Assembly: GCF_904849725.1 (NCBI RefSeq)
Contig: NC_058518.1
Location: 413,609,081-413,673,080 of the forward strand
Direction of reading: 5' to 3'
DNA: 64,000 nt
Source of the DNA: Hordeum vulgare subsp. vulgare
Lineage: Eukaryota > Streptophyta > Magnoliopsida > Poales > Poaceae
In this document: positions 33,169-44,198 of the stretch, in pieces
How positions within the stretch are numbered: the first letter of the stretch is position 1
Layout of the letters: each line of letters opens with the position of its first letter
Notes under the pieces: model-generated
Told to the model about the DNA's origin: nothing
Database searches by the model: none
Seen by the model: only the letters and a program-made list of their open reading frames with translations
Translations under genes and position numbers: made by a program

Positions 33169-34553
33169 CTAGTGTTGATCATGTTTCGCTCGTCGAAGAG
33201 GTTTAGTCAACGGATCTGCGACATTCAGATCCGTATGTACTTTACAAATATCTACATCTCCGTCCTGAATGTAACCACGAATGGAGTTGAAGCGGCGCTT
33301 GATGTGCTTGGTTTTCTTGTGAAATCGGGGCTCCTTGGCAATGGCAATAGCTCGAGTGTTGTCACAGAAGAGAGTCATCGGTCCCGGCGCATTGGGAATC
33401 ACTCCTAGGTCGGTGATCAACTCCTTCATCCAGACTTCTTCCTGCGCTGCTTTCGAAGCAACTATGTACTCCACATCACATGTAGATGCCGCCACGATGC
33501 TTTGCTTGCAAGTCCACCAGCTGACTGTCCCACCATTCAAAATATATACGTAGCCGGTTTGTGACTTGGAGTCATCCGGATCTGTGTCAAAGCTAACATA
33601 TCTTTAGTGCTTTTTAGGTGCTTAAGGATATTCTTGATCGCTGTCGAGTGTTCCATTCCGGGATCACTTTGGTACTTCCCTACCAAACTTATGGCAAGGT
33701 TCACATCAGGTGTGGTACACAACATGGCATACATCATAGAGCCTATGGCTGAAGCATAGGGGACGATACTCATCTTCTCTCTATCTTCTACCATGGTCGG
33801 GCATTGAGTTGTGCTCAATCTCACACCTTGCAATACAGGCAAGAACCCCTTCTTGGACTTATCCATATTGAACTTCTTCAATATCTTGTCAAGGTATGTG
33901 CTTTGTGAAAGACCAATGAAGCGTCTCGATCTATCTCTATAGATCTTGATGCCTAATATGTAAGCAGCTTATCCAAGGTCCTTCATTGTAAAACACTTAT
34001 TCAAGTAGGCCTTTATGCTTTCCAAAAGTTCTATATCATTTCCCATCAACAACATGTCATCCACATATAAAATGAGAAATGCTACAGAGCTCCCACTCAC
34101 TTTCTTGTATATACAGGCTTCTCCATAGGTTTGTACAAACACAAATGCTTTGATCACCTCATCAAAGCGAATGTTCCAACTCCGAGATGCTTGCACCAGC
34201 CCATTGATGGAGTGCTAGAGCTTGCATACCTTGTCAACATTTTTAGGATCGACAAAACCTTCCGGCTGCATCATATGCAATTCCTCCTTAAGAAAACCGT
34301 TAAGGAATGCCATTTTGACGTCCATTTGCCAGATCTCATAATCATAAGATGCGGCAACTGCTAACATGATTCGGACAGACTTCGACATTGCTACAGGTGA
34401 TAAAGTCTCATAGTAGTCAACTCCTTGAACTTGTCGATAACCCTTAGCGACAAGCCGAGCCTTATAGACGGACACATTACCATCCGCGTCAGTCTTCCTC
34501 TTAAAGATCCATTTATTTTCTATGGCTTGCCGATCATCGGGTAAGTACACCAA
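33169..34553 (-). pseudogene. pol: Angela-type pol: reverse transcriptase and RNase H
   Basis: The RT starts with AIENKWIFKRKTDADGNVSV (34530) and continues YRQVQGVDYYETLSPVA, QMDVKMAFLNGFL and the intact catalytic YVDDMLLMGND (about 34060). RNase H follows: a YASAIGSMMYAML block (33770), a CDVEYIVASKAAQEEVWMK block (33470), CDNTRAIAIAKEPRFHKKTK (33370) and the C-terminal DPLTKPL. Frames shift between 34215, 34196, 33969, 33881 and 33540, and one segment around 33900-33960 is degraded. The order and motifs are those of BARE1/Angela Pol. Confidence 0.92.
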
Positions 34554-34896
34554 AGTTCATACTTTGTTCTCATACATGGATCCTATCTCAGATTTCATGG
34601 CTTCAAGCCATTTGTTGGAATCTGGGCCCGCCATGGCTTCTTCATAGTTCGAAGGTTCACCATTATGTAACACCATTATTTACAGGACAGGGTTGTTGTA
34701 CCACTTTCGTGCGAAACATGTCCTCATGGACCTACGAAGTTCAGCAGTAACTTGATACGAAGTTTCATGATCATCATCATTAACTTTCTCTGTAGTCGGT
34801 GCAGGCACCATAGAAACATTTTCCTGCGCTCCACTACTCTCCGGTTCAAGATGGGGTACAATTACCTCATCAAGTTCTACTTACCTAACAATTACT

Positions 34897-35547
34897 TCAT
34901 TCGAGAGAAACTCTTTCTCTAGAAAGGATACATTTTTTGGCAACAAAGATCTTGCCTTTGGATCTGAGATAGAAGGTATACCCAATAGTTTCCTTAGGGT
35001 ATCCTATGAAGAAGCACTTTTCCGATTTGGGTTCGAGCTTTTCAGGTTGAAGTTTCTTGACACAAGCATTGCATCCCCAAACTTTCAGAAACAACAGCTT
35101 AAGTTTCTTCCCGAACCATAATTCATACAGTGTCGTCTCAACGTATTTAGACGGTACCCTATTTAAAGTGAATGTGGCAGTCTCCAATGCATATCCCAAA
35201 AATGATAGTGGTAAATCAGTAAGAGACATCATAGATCGCACCATATCCAATAGAGTGCGAATACGATGTTCGGTCACACCATTGTGTTGTGGTGTGCCAC
35301 GCGGCATGAGTTGTGAAACAATTCCACATTTCCTCAAGTGCGTTCCAAACTCGTGACTCAAATATTCCCCTACACGATCAGATCGTAAGAACTTTATTTT
35401 CTTGTCACGTTGATTCTCTACCTCACTCTGAAATTCCTTGAGCTTTTCAAAGGTCTTAGACTTGTGTTTCATTAAGTAGACATACCCATATCTGCTGAAG
35501 TCATAAGTGAGGGCGAACATAACGATAGCCACCGCAAGCCTCAACAC
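34897..35547 (-). pseudogene. pol: Angela-type pol: integrase core
   Basis: The rve core is seen from about 35510 (DFSRYGYVYLMKHKS) through FLRSDRVGEYLSHEFGTHL and TPQHNGVTEHRIRTLLDMVR, with the three acidic positions in place. A GYPKETIGYTFY block follows. The upstream zinc-finger region (35560-35930) is degraded. The segment downstream of this frame, toward RT (34560-34896), is low-complexity linker with stops. Confidence 0.9.
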
Positions 35548-35934
35548 TCATTGGACCGCATACATTGGTATGTATTATTTCCAACAAGTTGGTTGCTCGC
35601 TCCATTGTTCAGGAGAATGGAGTCTTAGTCATCTTGCCCATGAGGCATGGTTCGCACGTGTCAAATGATTCATAATCAAGAGACTCCAAAAGTCCATCTG
35701 CATGGAGTTTCTTGATGCATTTGACACCGATATGACCAAGGCGGCAGTGCCACAAGTATGTGGGACTATCATTATCAACCTTACATCATTTGGTACTCAC
35801 ACTATGAATATGTCTAACATCACGTTCGAGATTCAATAAGAATAAACCTTTGACTAGCGGGGCATGACCATATAACATATCTGTCAACCATTATTCTCGG
35901 ATTTAAATGAGTAGCCATCTCGCATCAAACGAGA

Positions 35935-36454
35935 TCAAGATACAAAGTTCATGCTCAAAGCTGGTACTAAATAACAATTATTGAGGTTTAAAACTAATCC
36001 CGAAGATAGACGTAGAGGTAGTGTGCCAACGGCAATTACATTGACCTTGGAACCATTCTCGACGCGCGTCGTCACCTCGTCCTTCGCCAGTCTCCGCTTA
36101 TTCTGTAGCTCCTGTTTTGAGTTACAAATGTGAGCAACCGCACCGGTATCAAATACCCAAGAGCTACTACGAGCGCTGGTAAGGTACACATCAATAACAT
36201 GTATGTCATATATACCTTTGACGTTACCGACCTTCTTATCCGCTAAGTACTCGGGGCAGTTCCGCTTCCAGTGACTGGTTCCCTTGCAATAGAAGCACTC
36301 AGTCTCAGGCTTGGGTCCATTCTTGGGCTTCTTCCCGGCAACTGATTTACCGGGCGCGGCAACTGCTTTGTTGTCCTTCTTGAAGTTCTTCTTACCCTTG
36401 CCTTTCTTGAAATTGGTGGTCTTATTCACCATCAACACTTGATGTTCCTCTTTG
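35935..36454 (-). pseudogene. gag-pro: Angela-type gag C-terminus and protease
   Basis: A Lys-rich stretch is followed by a CCHC zinc knuckle, CFYCKGTSHWKRNC (near 36280), and then the aspartic protease active site SWVFDTGAVAHIC (near 36150). The frame ends at 35935. Its upstream continuation lies at 41935 and beyond, because a Gypsy element was inserted between the two parts. Confidence 0.9.
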
Positions 36455-36459
36455 ATCTG

Positions 36460-37956
36460 TGATACATCTCCAACGTATCTATAATTTATGATGGTCCCAT
36501 GCTATTATCTTGTCAACTTTGGATGTTTTATATCTTTTTTGGGACTAACCTATTAACTCAATGCCAAGTGCCAGTTTCTGTTTTTTCCGTGGTTTTGACC
36601 TTTTTCAGAGAAGAATATTAAACGGAGTCCAAACGGAATAAAACCCGCGGCATGATTTTTTCCATAACAGAAGATACGCAGGGAACTTGAGAACCAAGGC
36701 AGGAGACCCCAGGGGAGGTCACAAGCCCCCTAGCCGCGGCCTAGGGGGCACGCCTAGCAGGCTTGTGGTCCCCACGTGGCTCCTTTGCCCTACTTCTTTC
36801 GCCTATAAATTATCTAAAAATCCAGAACCACCAGAGAGAGCCACAAAAATACTTTTCCGCCGCCGCAAGCTTCTGTATCCGCAAGATCCCATCTGGGGAC
36901 CGTTCTGGTGCCCTGCCAGAGGGAGATTCGGACACGGGGGGCTTCTTCATCAACACCATTGCCTCTCCGATAATGCGTGAGTAGTTCACCACAGACCTTC
37001 AGGTCCATAGCTAGTAGCTAGATGGCTTCTTCTCTCTCTTGGATCTTCAATACAAAGTTCTCCATGATCTTCATGGAGATCAATCCGATGTAACCTTCTT
37101 TTGCGGTGTGTTTGTCAAGATCCGATGAATTGTGGATTTGTGATCATATTATCTATGAATATTATTTGAGTATCCTCTGATCTCTTATATGCATGATTTC
37201 GTATCCTTGTAATTCTCTTTGAGTTGTGGGTTTCGTTTGACCAACTTGATCTATAATTCTTGCAATGGGAGAAGTGCTTGGTTTTGGGTTCATACCGTGC
37301 GGTGTCCTCACCTAGTGATAGAAGGGGTAGCGAGGCATGCATCGTGTTGTTTCCATCAAGGGTAAAATGATGGGGTTTATATCTATTGCATGAATCTATC
37401 CCTCTACATCATGTCATCTTGCTTAAGGCGTTACTCTATTTGTTATGAACTCAATACACTAGATGCATGCTGGATAGCGTTCGATCTGTGGGGTAATAGT
37501 AGTAGATGCATAAAGTATCGGTCTACTTGTCTCGGACGTGATTCCTATTTGTATGATCATTGCCGTAGATATCATCATGACTTTGCGCGATTCTATCAAT
37601 TGCTCGACAGTAATTCGTTCACCCACCGTAATACTTGCTATCATGAGAGAAGCCTCTAGTGAACACTATGGCCCCGGGGTCTACTTCACCTCATATTTTC
37701 AGATCAACAAAATTACTTTGTTGCACTTTTCACCTTTCAGATCTCACCTTGCAAATAATCGTGAAGGGACTGACGACCCCTTTATAGCGTTGGGTGCAAG
37801 TTTGTTTGTTTTTGCGCAGGTAAATTGGTGCCTCATCTTGATACTCCTACTGGATTGATACCTTGGTTCTCAAACTGAGGGAAATACTTATTGCTACTGT
37901 GCTGCATCACCCTTTCCTCTTCAAGGTAAAAACCAACGCAAGCTGAAGAGGTATCA
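36460..37956 (+). repeat. 5' LTR of the nested Gypsy element
   Basis: 1497 bp, from TGATACATCTCCAACG to the end GAAGAGGTATCA. It lacks about 23 bases near 36527 that the 3' LTR has. Confidence 0.9.
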
Positions 37957-38335
37957 AGAAGAATTTCCCTCAGTTTGAGAACCAAGGTATCAAACTACTA
38001 GTCTGTTTTTGACAGATTCTGTTTTTGTTGTGTTGATTGCTTATTTTGATGAAACTGTGGATAGTATCGGGGGGTACTAGCCATGGAAAAGTGAGAATAA
38101 AGTAATATAACATCAATCTAAATAAAAATCAAGTTTACTACACTACCTAAAGAGTGGTGGGTTGTTTTCTTATGCTAATGATATCACGAGTTTCTGTTTA
38201 AGTTTTGTGTTGTGAAGTTTTCAAGTTTTGGATGATGTTGTCATGGACAATGGGATAAAGAGTGGAAAGGTCTTAAGCTTGGGGATTCCCAAGGCATCCC
38301 AAGCCAAATTCAAGGACACCAGAAAGCCTAAGCTT

Positions 38336-38360
38336 GGGGATGCCCCGGGAAGGCATCCCC
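38336..38360 (+). other. Perfect 9-bp stem-loop
   Basis: GGGGATGCC, loop CCGGGAA, GGCATCCCC. The homologous site in the element at 17640-23300 is 19548-19569. A weaker related pair, GGGGATTCCC and GGCATCCC, lies at 38281-38300. Confidence 0.75.
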
Positions 38361-38548
38361 TCTTTCGTCTTCAATTCATCGGTAACGTTACTTGGAGCTA
38401 TATTTTTATTCACCACATGATATGTGTTTTGCTTGGAGCTTCGTGTATTATAGGAGTCTTTTATTTTTGTTTTGTCACAATCATCCTTGCTCCACACCTT
38501 TTTGAGAGGGACATGCACTCATCGTGAATTTGCTAGAATACTCATTGA

Positions 38549-38735
38549 GCTTCACTTATATCTTTTGAGTTAGGCAATTTAGCTCGCATGTGCTTCACTT
38601 ATATCTTTTGAGCTAGATAACTTTGCTCTAGTGCTTCACTTAGATCTTTTTAGAGCACGGTGGTGTCATATTTTGAAGAAATAAGAACTCTCAATCTTCA
38701 CTTATATCTTTTTGAGAGTGCTCTCTCTAAGTAAC
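38549..38735 (+). repeat. Serial TGCTTCACTTATAT units with stem-loops
   Basis: Units start near 38549, 38592, 38633 and 38695. Paired arms include GAGTT/AGCTC (with one G-T), GAGC/GCTC and GAGAG/CTCTC. Compare 19769-20010. Confidence 0.65.
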
Positions 38736-40383
38736 TTGGTAATTGACGTGTGCTATGAAAGAGTCCTAAAGATGATAGGCATCCAAAGAGGATATAATAA
38801 AAACTTCCATATTCAAGTGCATTGATTAGTAAGAGAAGTTTGATTCCTCACAATTAGTTTTGAAATATGGATATGGTAATATTAGAGTTATGTTAGTAGG
38901 GTGTTGTGAATCTAGAAGTACTTGTGTTGAAGTTAGTGATTCCCGTAGCATGCACGTATGGTGAACCGCTATGTTAGGAAGTCGGGGCATAAATGATTTA
39001 TTGATTTTCGTCCTTTGTGTGGCGGTCGGAATCGCGCGATGGTTAAACACCTACCAACCCTTCCCCTAGGAGTATGCGTTTAGCACTTTGTTTCGATTAC
39101 TAATAAAACTTCCGCAATAAGTATATGAGTTCTTCATGACTAATGTGAGTCCATGGTATAGATGCACTTTCACCTTCCACCATTGCTAGCCTCTCTAGTG
39201 TCGCGCAACTTTCGCCGGTGCACAAACCCACCATATACCTTCCTCAAAACAGCCACCATACCTACCTATTATGGCATTTTCATAGCCATTCCGAGATACA
39301 TTGCCATGCAACTCCCACCGTTCTGTCTCATGACATGTGCCGTCTCTTTCATATTGCCATTGCATGATCGTAAGATAGCTAGAGAGATGTTTCAACGTCA
39401 TACGCTAAGCTAGATCGTTGCACAGCCCGGTACACTGCCAGAGGCATTTCATATAGAGTCATCATTGTTCTAAGTATTGAGTTGTAAGTAAATAAAAGTG
39501 TGATGATCATCATTATTAGAGCATTTTCCCATGTGAGGAAATAAAAAAAATAGGCCAAAGATGCCCACCAAAAAAATAAAAAAAGAGAGGCCAAAGAGCC
39601 CAAACAAAAAAATGAGAGAAAAGGAGAGAAGGGACAATGCTACTATCTTTTTCCACACTTGTGCTTCAAAATAGCATCATGTTCTTCATGATAGAGAGTC
39701 TCTCGTTTTGCCACCTCCATATGCTAGTGGGAATTTTCATTATATAACTTGGCTTGTATATTCCAATGATAGGCTACCTCAAAATTGCCCTAGGTCTTCA
39801 TGAGCAAGCAAGTTGGGTGCACACCCACTAGTTTTCCTTTTGAGCTTTCACACACTTGTAGCTCTAGTGCATCTGTTGCATGGTAATCCCTACTCATTCA
39901 CATTGAAATCTATTGATGGGCATCTCCATAGCCCGTTGATATGCCGAGTCAATGTGACCATCTCCTCCTTTTTCCCTCACAACCTCCACCACACTCTATT
40001 CCACCTATACTGCTATATCCATGGATCACGCTCATGTCTTGCGTGAGAGTTGAAAAAGTTTGAGAAAGTAAGAGTGCGAAAACAATTACTTGGCCAATAC
40101 CGGGGTTGTGCATGATTTAAATTTGTTGTGTGGGGATGATGAAGCATAGCCAGACTATATGATTTTGTAGGGATAACTTTCTTTGGCCTTTTTATTTCAA
40201 AAGTTCATGATCACTTTGCTAGTATGCTTGAAGTATTATTGTTTTCATGTCAATAGTAAACTATTGTTTTGAATCTTACGGATCTGAACATTCATGCCAC
40301 AAGAAAGAAGTTACAAAGGATAAATATGTTAGGTAGCATTGCACATCAAAATTCGGTCTTTATCACTTCCCTACTCGAGGACG

Positions 40384-40408
40384 AGCAGGAGTTAAGCTTA
40401 GGGATACT
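40384..40408 (+). other. Polypurine-tract region
   Basis: AGCAGGAGTTAAGCTTAGGG lies just before the 3' LTR start at 40409. It matches the tract at 21302-21326. Confidence 0.7.
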
Positions 40409-41929
40409 TGATACGTCTCCAACGTATCTATAATTTTTTATGGTTCCATGCTATTATCTTGTCAACTCTGGATGTTTTATATGCATGAATATGCTATTTT
40501 ATATCTATTTGGGGACTAACCTATTAACTCAGTGCCAAGTGCCAGTTTCTGTTTTTCCATGTTTTTGACCTTTTTCAGAGAAGAATATTAAACGGAGTCC
40601 AAATGGAATAAAACCTGCAGGATGATTTTTCCATAACAGAAGATACGCAAGGGACTTGAGAACTAAGGCAGGAGACCCCGGGGGAGGTCACAAGCCCCCT
40701 AGCCGCGGCCTGGGGGGAGGGCGCGCCTAGCAGGCTTGTGGGCCCCACGTGGCTCCTTTGCCCTACTTCTTTCGCCTCTAAATTCTCTAAAAATCCAGAA
40801 CCACCAGAGAGAGCCACGAAAATACTTTTCCGCCGCCGCAAGCTTCTGTCTCCGCATGATCCATCTGGGGACCGTTCTAGTGCCCTGCCGGAGGGGGATT
40901 CGTACACGGAGGGCTTCTTCATCAACACCATTGCCTCTCTGATGATGCGTGAGTAGTTCACCACAGACCTTCGGGTCCATAGCTAGTAGCTAGATGGCTT
41001 CTTCTCTCTCTTGGATTTTTCAATACAAAGTTCTCCATGATCTTCATGGACATCTATCTGATGTAACCTTCTTTTGTGGTGTGTTTGTCGAGATCCGATG
41101 AATTGTCAATTTATGATCAGATTATCTATGAATATTATTTGAGTCTCCTGTGATCTCTTATATGCATGATTTTGTATCCTTGTAATTCTCTTTGAGTTGT
41201 GGGTTTTGTTTCGCCAACTTGATCTATAATTCTTGCAATGGGAGAAGTGCTTGGTTTTGGCTTCATACTGTGCGGTGTTCTCACCTAGTGACAGACGGGG
41301 TAGCGAGGCACGCACCGTGTTGTTTCCATCAAGGGTAAAAAGATCGGGTTTATATCTATTGCGTGAATCTACCCCTCTACATCATGTCATCTTGCTTAAG
41401 GCGTTACTCTGTTTGTTATGAACTCAATACACTAGATGCATGTTCGATAGCGGTCGATGTGTGGAGTAATAGTAGTAGATGCAGAAAGTATCGGTCTACT
41501 TGTCCCGGACGTGATTCCTATATGTATGATCATTGCCTTAGATATCATCATGACTTTGCGCGATTTTATCAATTGCTCGACAGTAATTCGTTCACCCACC
41601 GTAATACTTGCTATCATGAGAGAAGCCTCTAGTGAACACTATGGCCACCGGGTCTACTTCACCTCATATTTTTAGATCCACAAAATTACCTTGTTGCACT
41701 TTTCACCTTTCAGATCTCACCTTGCAAATAATCGTGAAGGGATTGACAATCCCTTTATAGCATTGGGTGCAAGTTTGTTTGTTTTTGCGCAGGTACATTG
41801 GTGCCTCATCTTGATACTCCTACTGGATTGATACCTTGGTTCTCAAACTGAGGGAAATACTTATTGCTACTATGCTGCATCACCCTTTCCTCTTCAAGGG
41901 AAAAACAAACGCAAGCTCAAGAGGTAGCA
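40409..41929 (+). repeat. 3' LTR of the nested Gypsy element
   Basis: 1521 bp, from TGATACGTCTCCAACG to CAAGAGGTAGCA. It is followed by the target duplication and the remaining Angela gag. Confidence 0.92.
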
Positions 41930-41934
41930 ATCTC

Positions 41935-42534
41935 CACCTCCGCTGATTTGAGCATCAAATATAACTCAGGATTGGACTTCTCCATCCATTGCATATTGTA
42001 GTTCATCACAAAGCTCTTGTAGCTAGGTGGAAGCGACTCGAGAATTCTGTCAATAACCGAGTCATCCGGAAGATTAACTCCCAACTGAGACAAGCGGTTG
42101 TGCAACCCAGACATTTTGAGTATGTGCTCGCTGACAGAACTATTTTCCTCCATCTTACAACTGAAGAACTTGTCGGATACTTCATATCTCTCGACCCGAG
42201 CATGAGCTTGGAAAATGATTCTCAACTCTTGGAACATCTCATATGCTCCATGTTGCTCAAAACGCTTTTGGAGCCCCGGTTCTAAGCTGTAAAGCATGCC
42301 GCACTAAACCAGGGATTAATCATCACTACGTGAGTGCCAGGCGATCATAACGTCTTGAGTTGCTGGGAAAACGGGTGCGTCACCTCGCGGTGCATCAAGG
42401 ACATATGTTTTCTTGGAAGCTATGAGGATGAGCCTCAAGTTACGGACCCAGTTCGTATAGTTGCTTCCATCGTCTTTTAGCTTGGTTTTCTCTAGGAACA
42501 CGTTGAAGCTGACGGAAACATTAGCGTGGCCCAT
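41935..42534 (-). pseudogene. gag: Angela-type gag, N-terminal and central part
   Basis: The ATG at 42534 begins MGHANVSVSFNVFLEKTKLK, then NYTNWVRNLRLILIASKKTY, the normal start of BARE1/Angela gag. The frame breaks near 42310 and continues from 42297 with a capsid-type sequence (VERYEVSDKFFSCKMEENSS ... NRLSQLGVNLPDDSVIDRIL). It is then cut at 41934 by the nested Gypsy element. The rest is at 35935-36454. The split and the frame break both prevent expression. Confidence 0.9.
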
Positions 42535-42539
42535 TGGAT

Positions 42540-43796
42540 CTACAATATAGATTTTAAAGACAATTTTAGACTAAGTTCATGATAATTAAGTTCATCTAAT
42601 CAAATTATTTAATGCACTCCCACTCAGATAGACATCCCTCTAGTCATCTAAGTGATACATGATCCATATCGACTAGGCCGTGTCCGATCAGCACGTGAGA
42701 TGGACTAGTAATCAATGGTGAACATCTCCATGTTGATCGTATCTACTATACGACTCATGTTCGACCTTTCGGTCTCTCGTGTTCTGAGGCCATGTATGTA
42801 CATGCTAGGCTCGTCAAGTCAACCTAAGTGTCTCGTGTGTGTAAATCTGGCTTACACCCGTTGTATGCGAACGTTAGAATCTATCACACCCGATCATCAC
42901 GTGGTGCTTCGAAACAACGATCCTTCGCAATGGTGCACACTTAGGGGGGACACATTTCTTGATATTTTTGTGAGGGATCATCTTATTTATGCTATCGCTT
43001 TTCTAATCAAATAAGATGTAAAAACATGATAAACATCACATGCAAATCATAAAATGACATGATATGGCCAATATCATCTTGCGCCTTTGATCTCCATCTT
43101 CGGGGAGCGGCATGATCACCATCATCACCGGCACGACACCATGATCTCCATCGTCATGATCTCCATCATCGTGTCTTCATGAAGTTGTCTCACCAACTAT
43201 TACTTCTACTACTATGACTAATGGTTAGAGAAAAAGTACAGTAATCATATGACGTTTTTGATTGACACACAGGTCATACAATAAATTTAAGACAACTCCT
43301 ATGGCTCCTGTCTGTTGTCATACTCATCGACATGCAAGTCGTGATTCCTATTACAAGAACATGATCAATTTCATACATCACATATATGTCATCACATCCT
43401 TTTAGCCATATCACATCACATAACATACCCTACAAAAACAAGTTAGACCTCCTCTAATTGTTGTTGCAAGTTTTACATGGCTGATGTGGGTTTCTAGCAA
43501 GAACGTTACTCACCTACGTAAGAGCCACAACGATGATACGCCAATTGCTATTTACCCTTCATAAGGACCCTTTTCATCAAATCTGATCCGACTAAAGTGG
43601 GAGAAACAGACACCCGCTAGCCACCTTATGCAACAAGTGCATGTCAGGCGGTGGAACCAGTCTCACGTAAGCGTACGTGTAAAGTCGGTCCGGGCCGCTT
43701 CATCCCACAATGATGCGGAATCAAGATAGGACTAGTAACGGTAAGTAAATTGACCAAATCATCACCCACAACTACTTGTGTTCTCCGCATAGACCT
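42540..43796 (-). other. Angela-type 5' untranslated leader
   Basis: 1.25 kb between the primer site and the gag ATG, with no coding sequence. A long leader is normal for BARE1/Angela and would hold dimerisation and packaging signals. I did not identify any specific one. Confidence 0.75.
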
Positions 43797-43811
43797 AGCT
43801 CATGATGCCAC
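43797..43811 (-). other. Primer-binding site, tRNA-iMet type
   Basis: TGGCATCATGAGC on the minus strand directly follows the 5' LTR and resembles the standard TGGTATCAGAGC with changes. Confidence 0.85.
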
Positions 43812-44198
43812 TGTTGGGGAACGTAGTAATAATTCAAAAAAAATCCTACGTGTCACCAAGATCAATCTAGGAGATGTTAGCACCGAGAGAGAGGGAGTGC
43901 ATATTCATATCATTGAAGATCGCTAAGCGGAAGAGTTGCAAATAATGCGGTTGATGGAGTCGTACTCGCGGCAATTCAAATCACGGAAGATTCGATCCAA
44001 GAACCGAACGAATGATGCCTCCGTGTTCAACACACGTGCAGCCCAAGGACGGCTCATCCTTCTTGATCCACCAAGGGGGAAGGAGAAGTTGAGGGAGAGC
44101 TCCGGCAGCACGACGGCATGGTGGCGGTGGAGCTCGTGGTTCTCCGGGAGAGCTTCGCTAAGCTCAACGAAGGAGGAGGAGGTGTAGGAGGGGGACGG

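Larger units (their letters stand above)
37957..40408 (+). other. Non-coding internal region of the nested Gypsy element
   Basis: This starts with an inverted copy (37963-37994) of the LTR-end sequence found at 37853-37892. It then matches the 3' internal region of the element at 17640-23300: the 38336-38360 hairpin, the serial stem-loops at 38549-38735, and a purine tract at the end. I see no protein motif. Confidence 0.8.
36460..41929 (+). mobile_element. Gene-less Gypsy LTR element inserted in Angela gag
   Basis: Two LTRs (36460-37956 and 40409-41929), roughly 95% alike, flank 2.45 kb without any gag or pol. Target duplication: ATCTG (36455-36459) and ATCTC (41930-41934). A polypurine-type tract precedes the 3' LTR. 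The internal part corresponds only to the non-coding 3' region of related elements. At its left edge, next to the 5' LTR, no primer site is seen; instead there is a short inverted copy of the LTR end. Either internal sequence was deleted after insertion, or a deleted form was mobilised by other elements. Confidence 0.9.
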
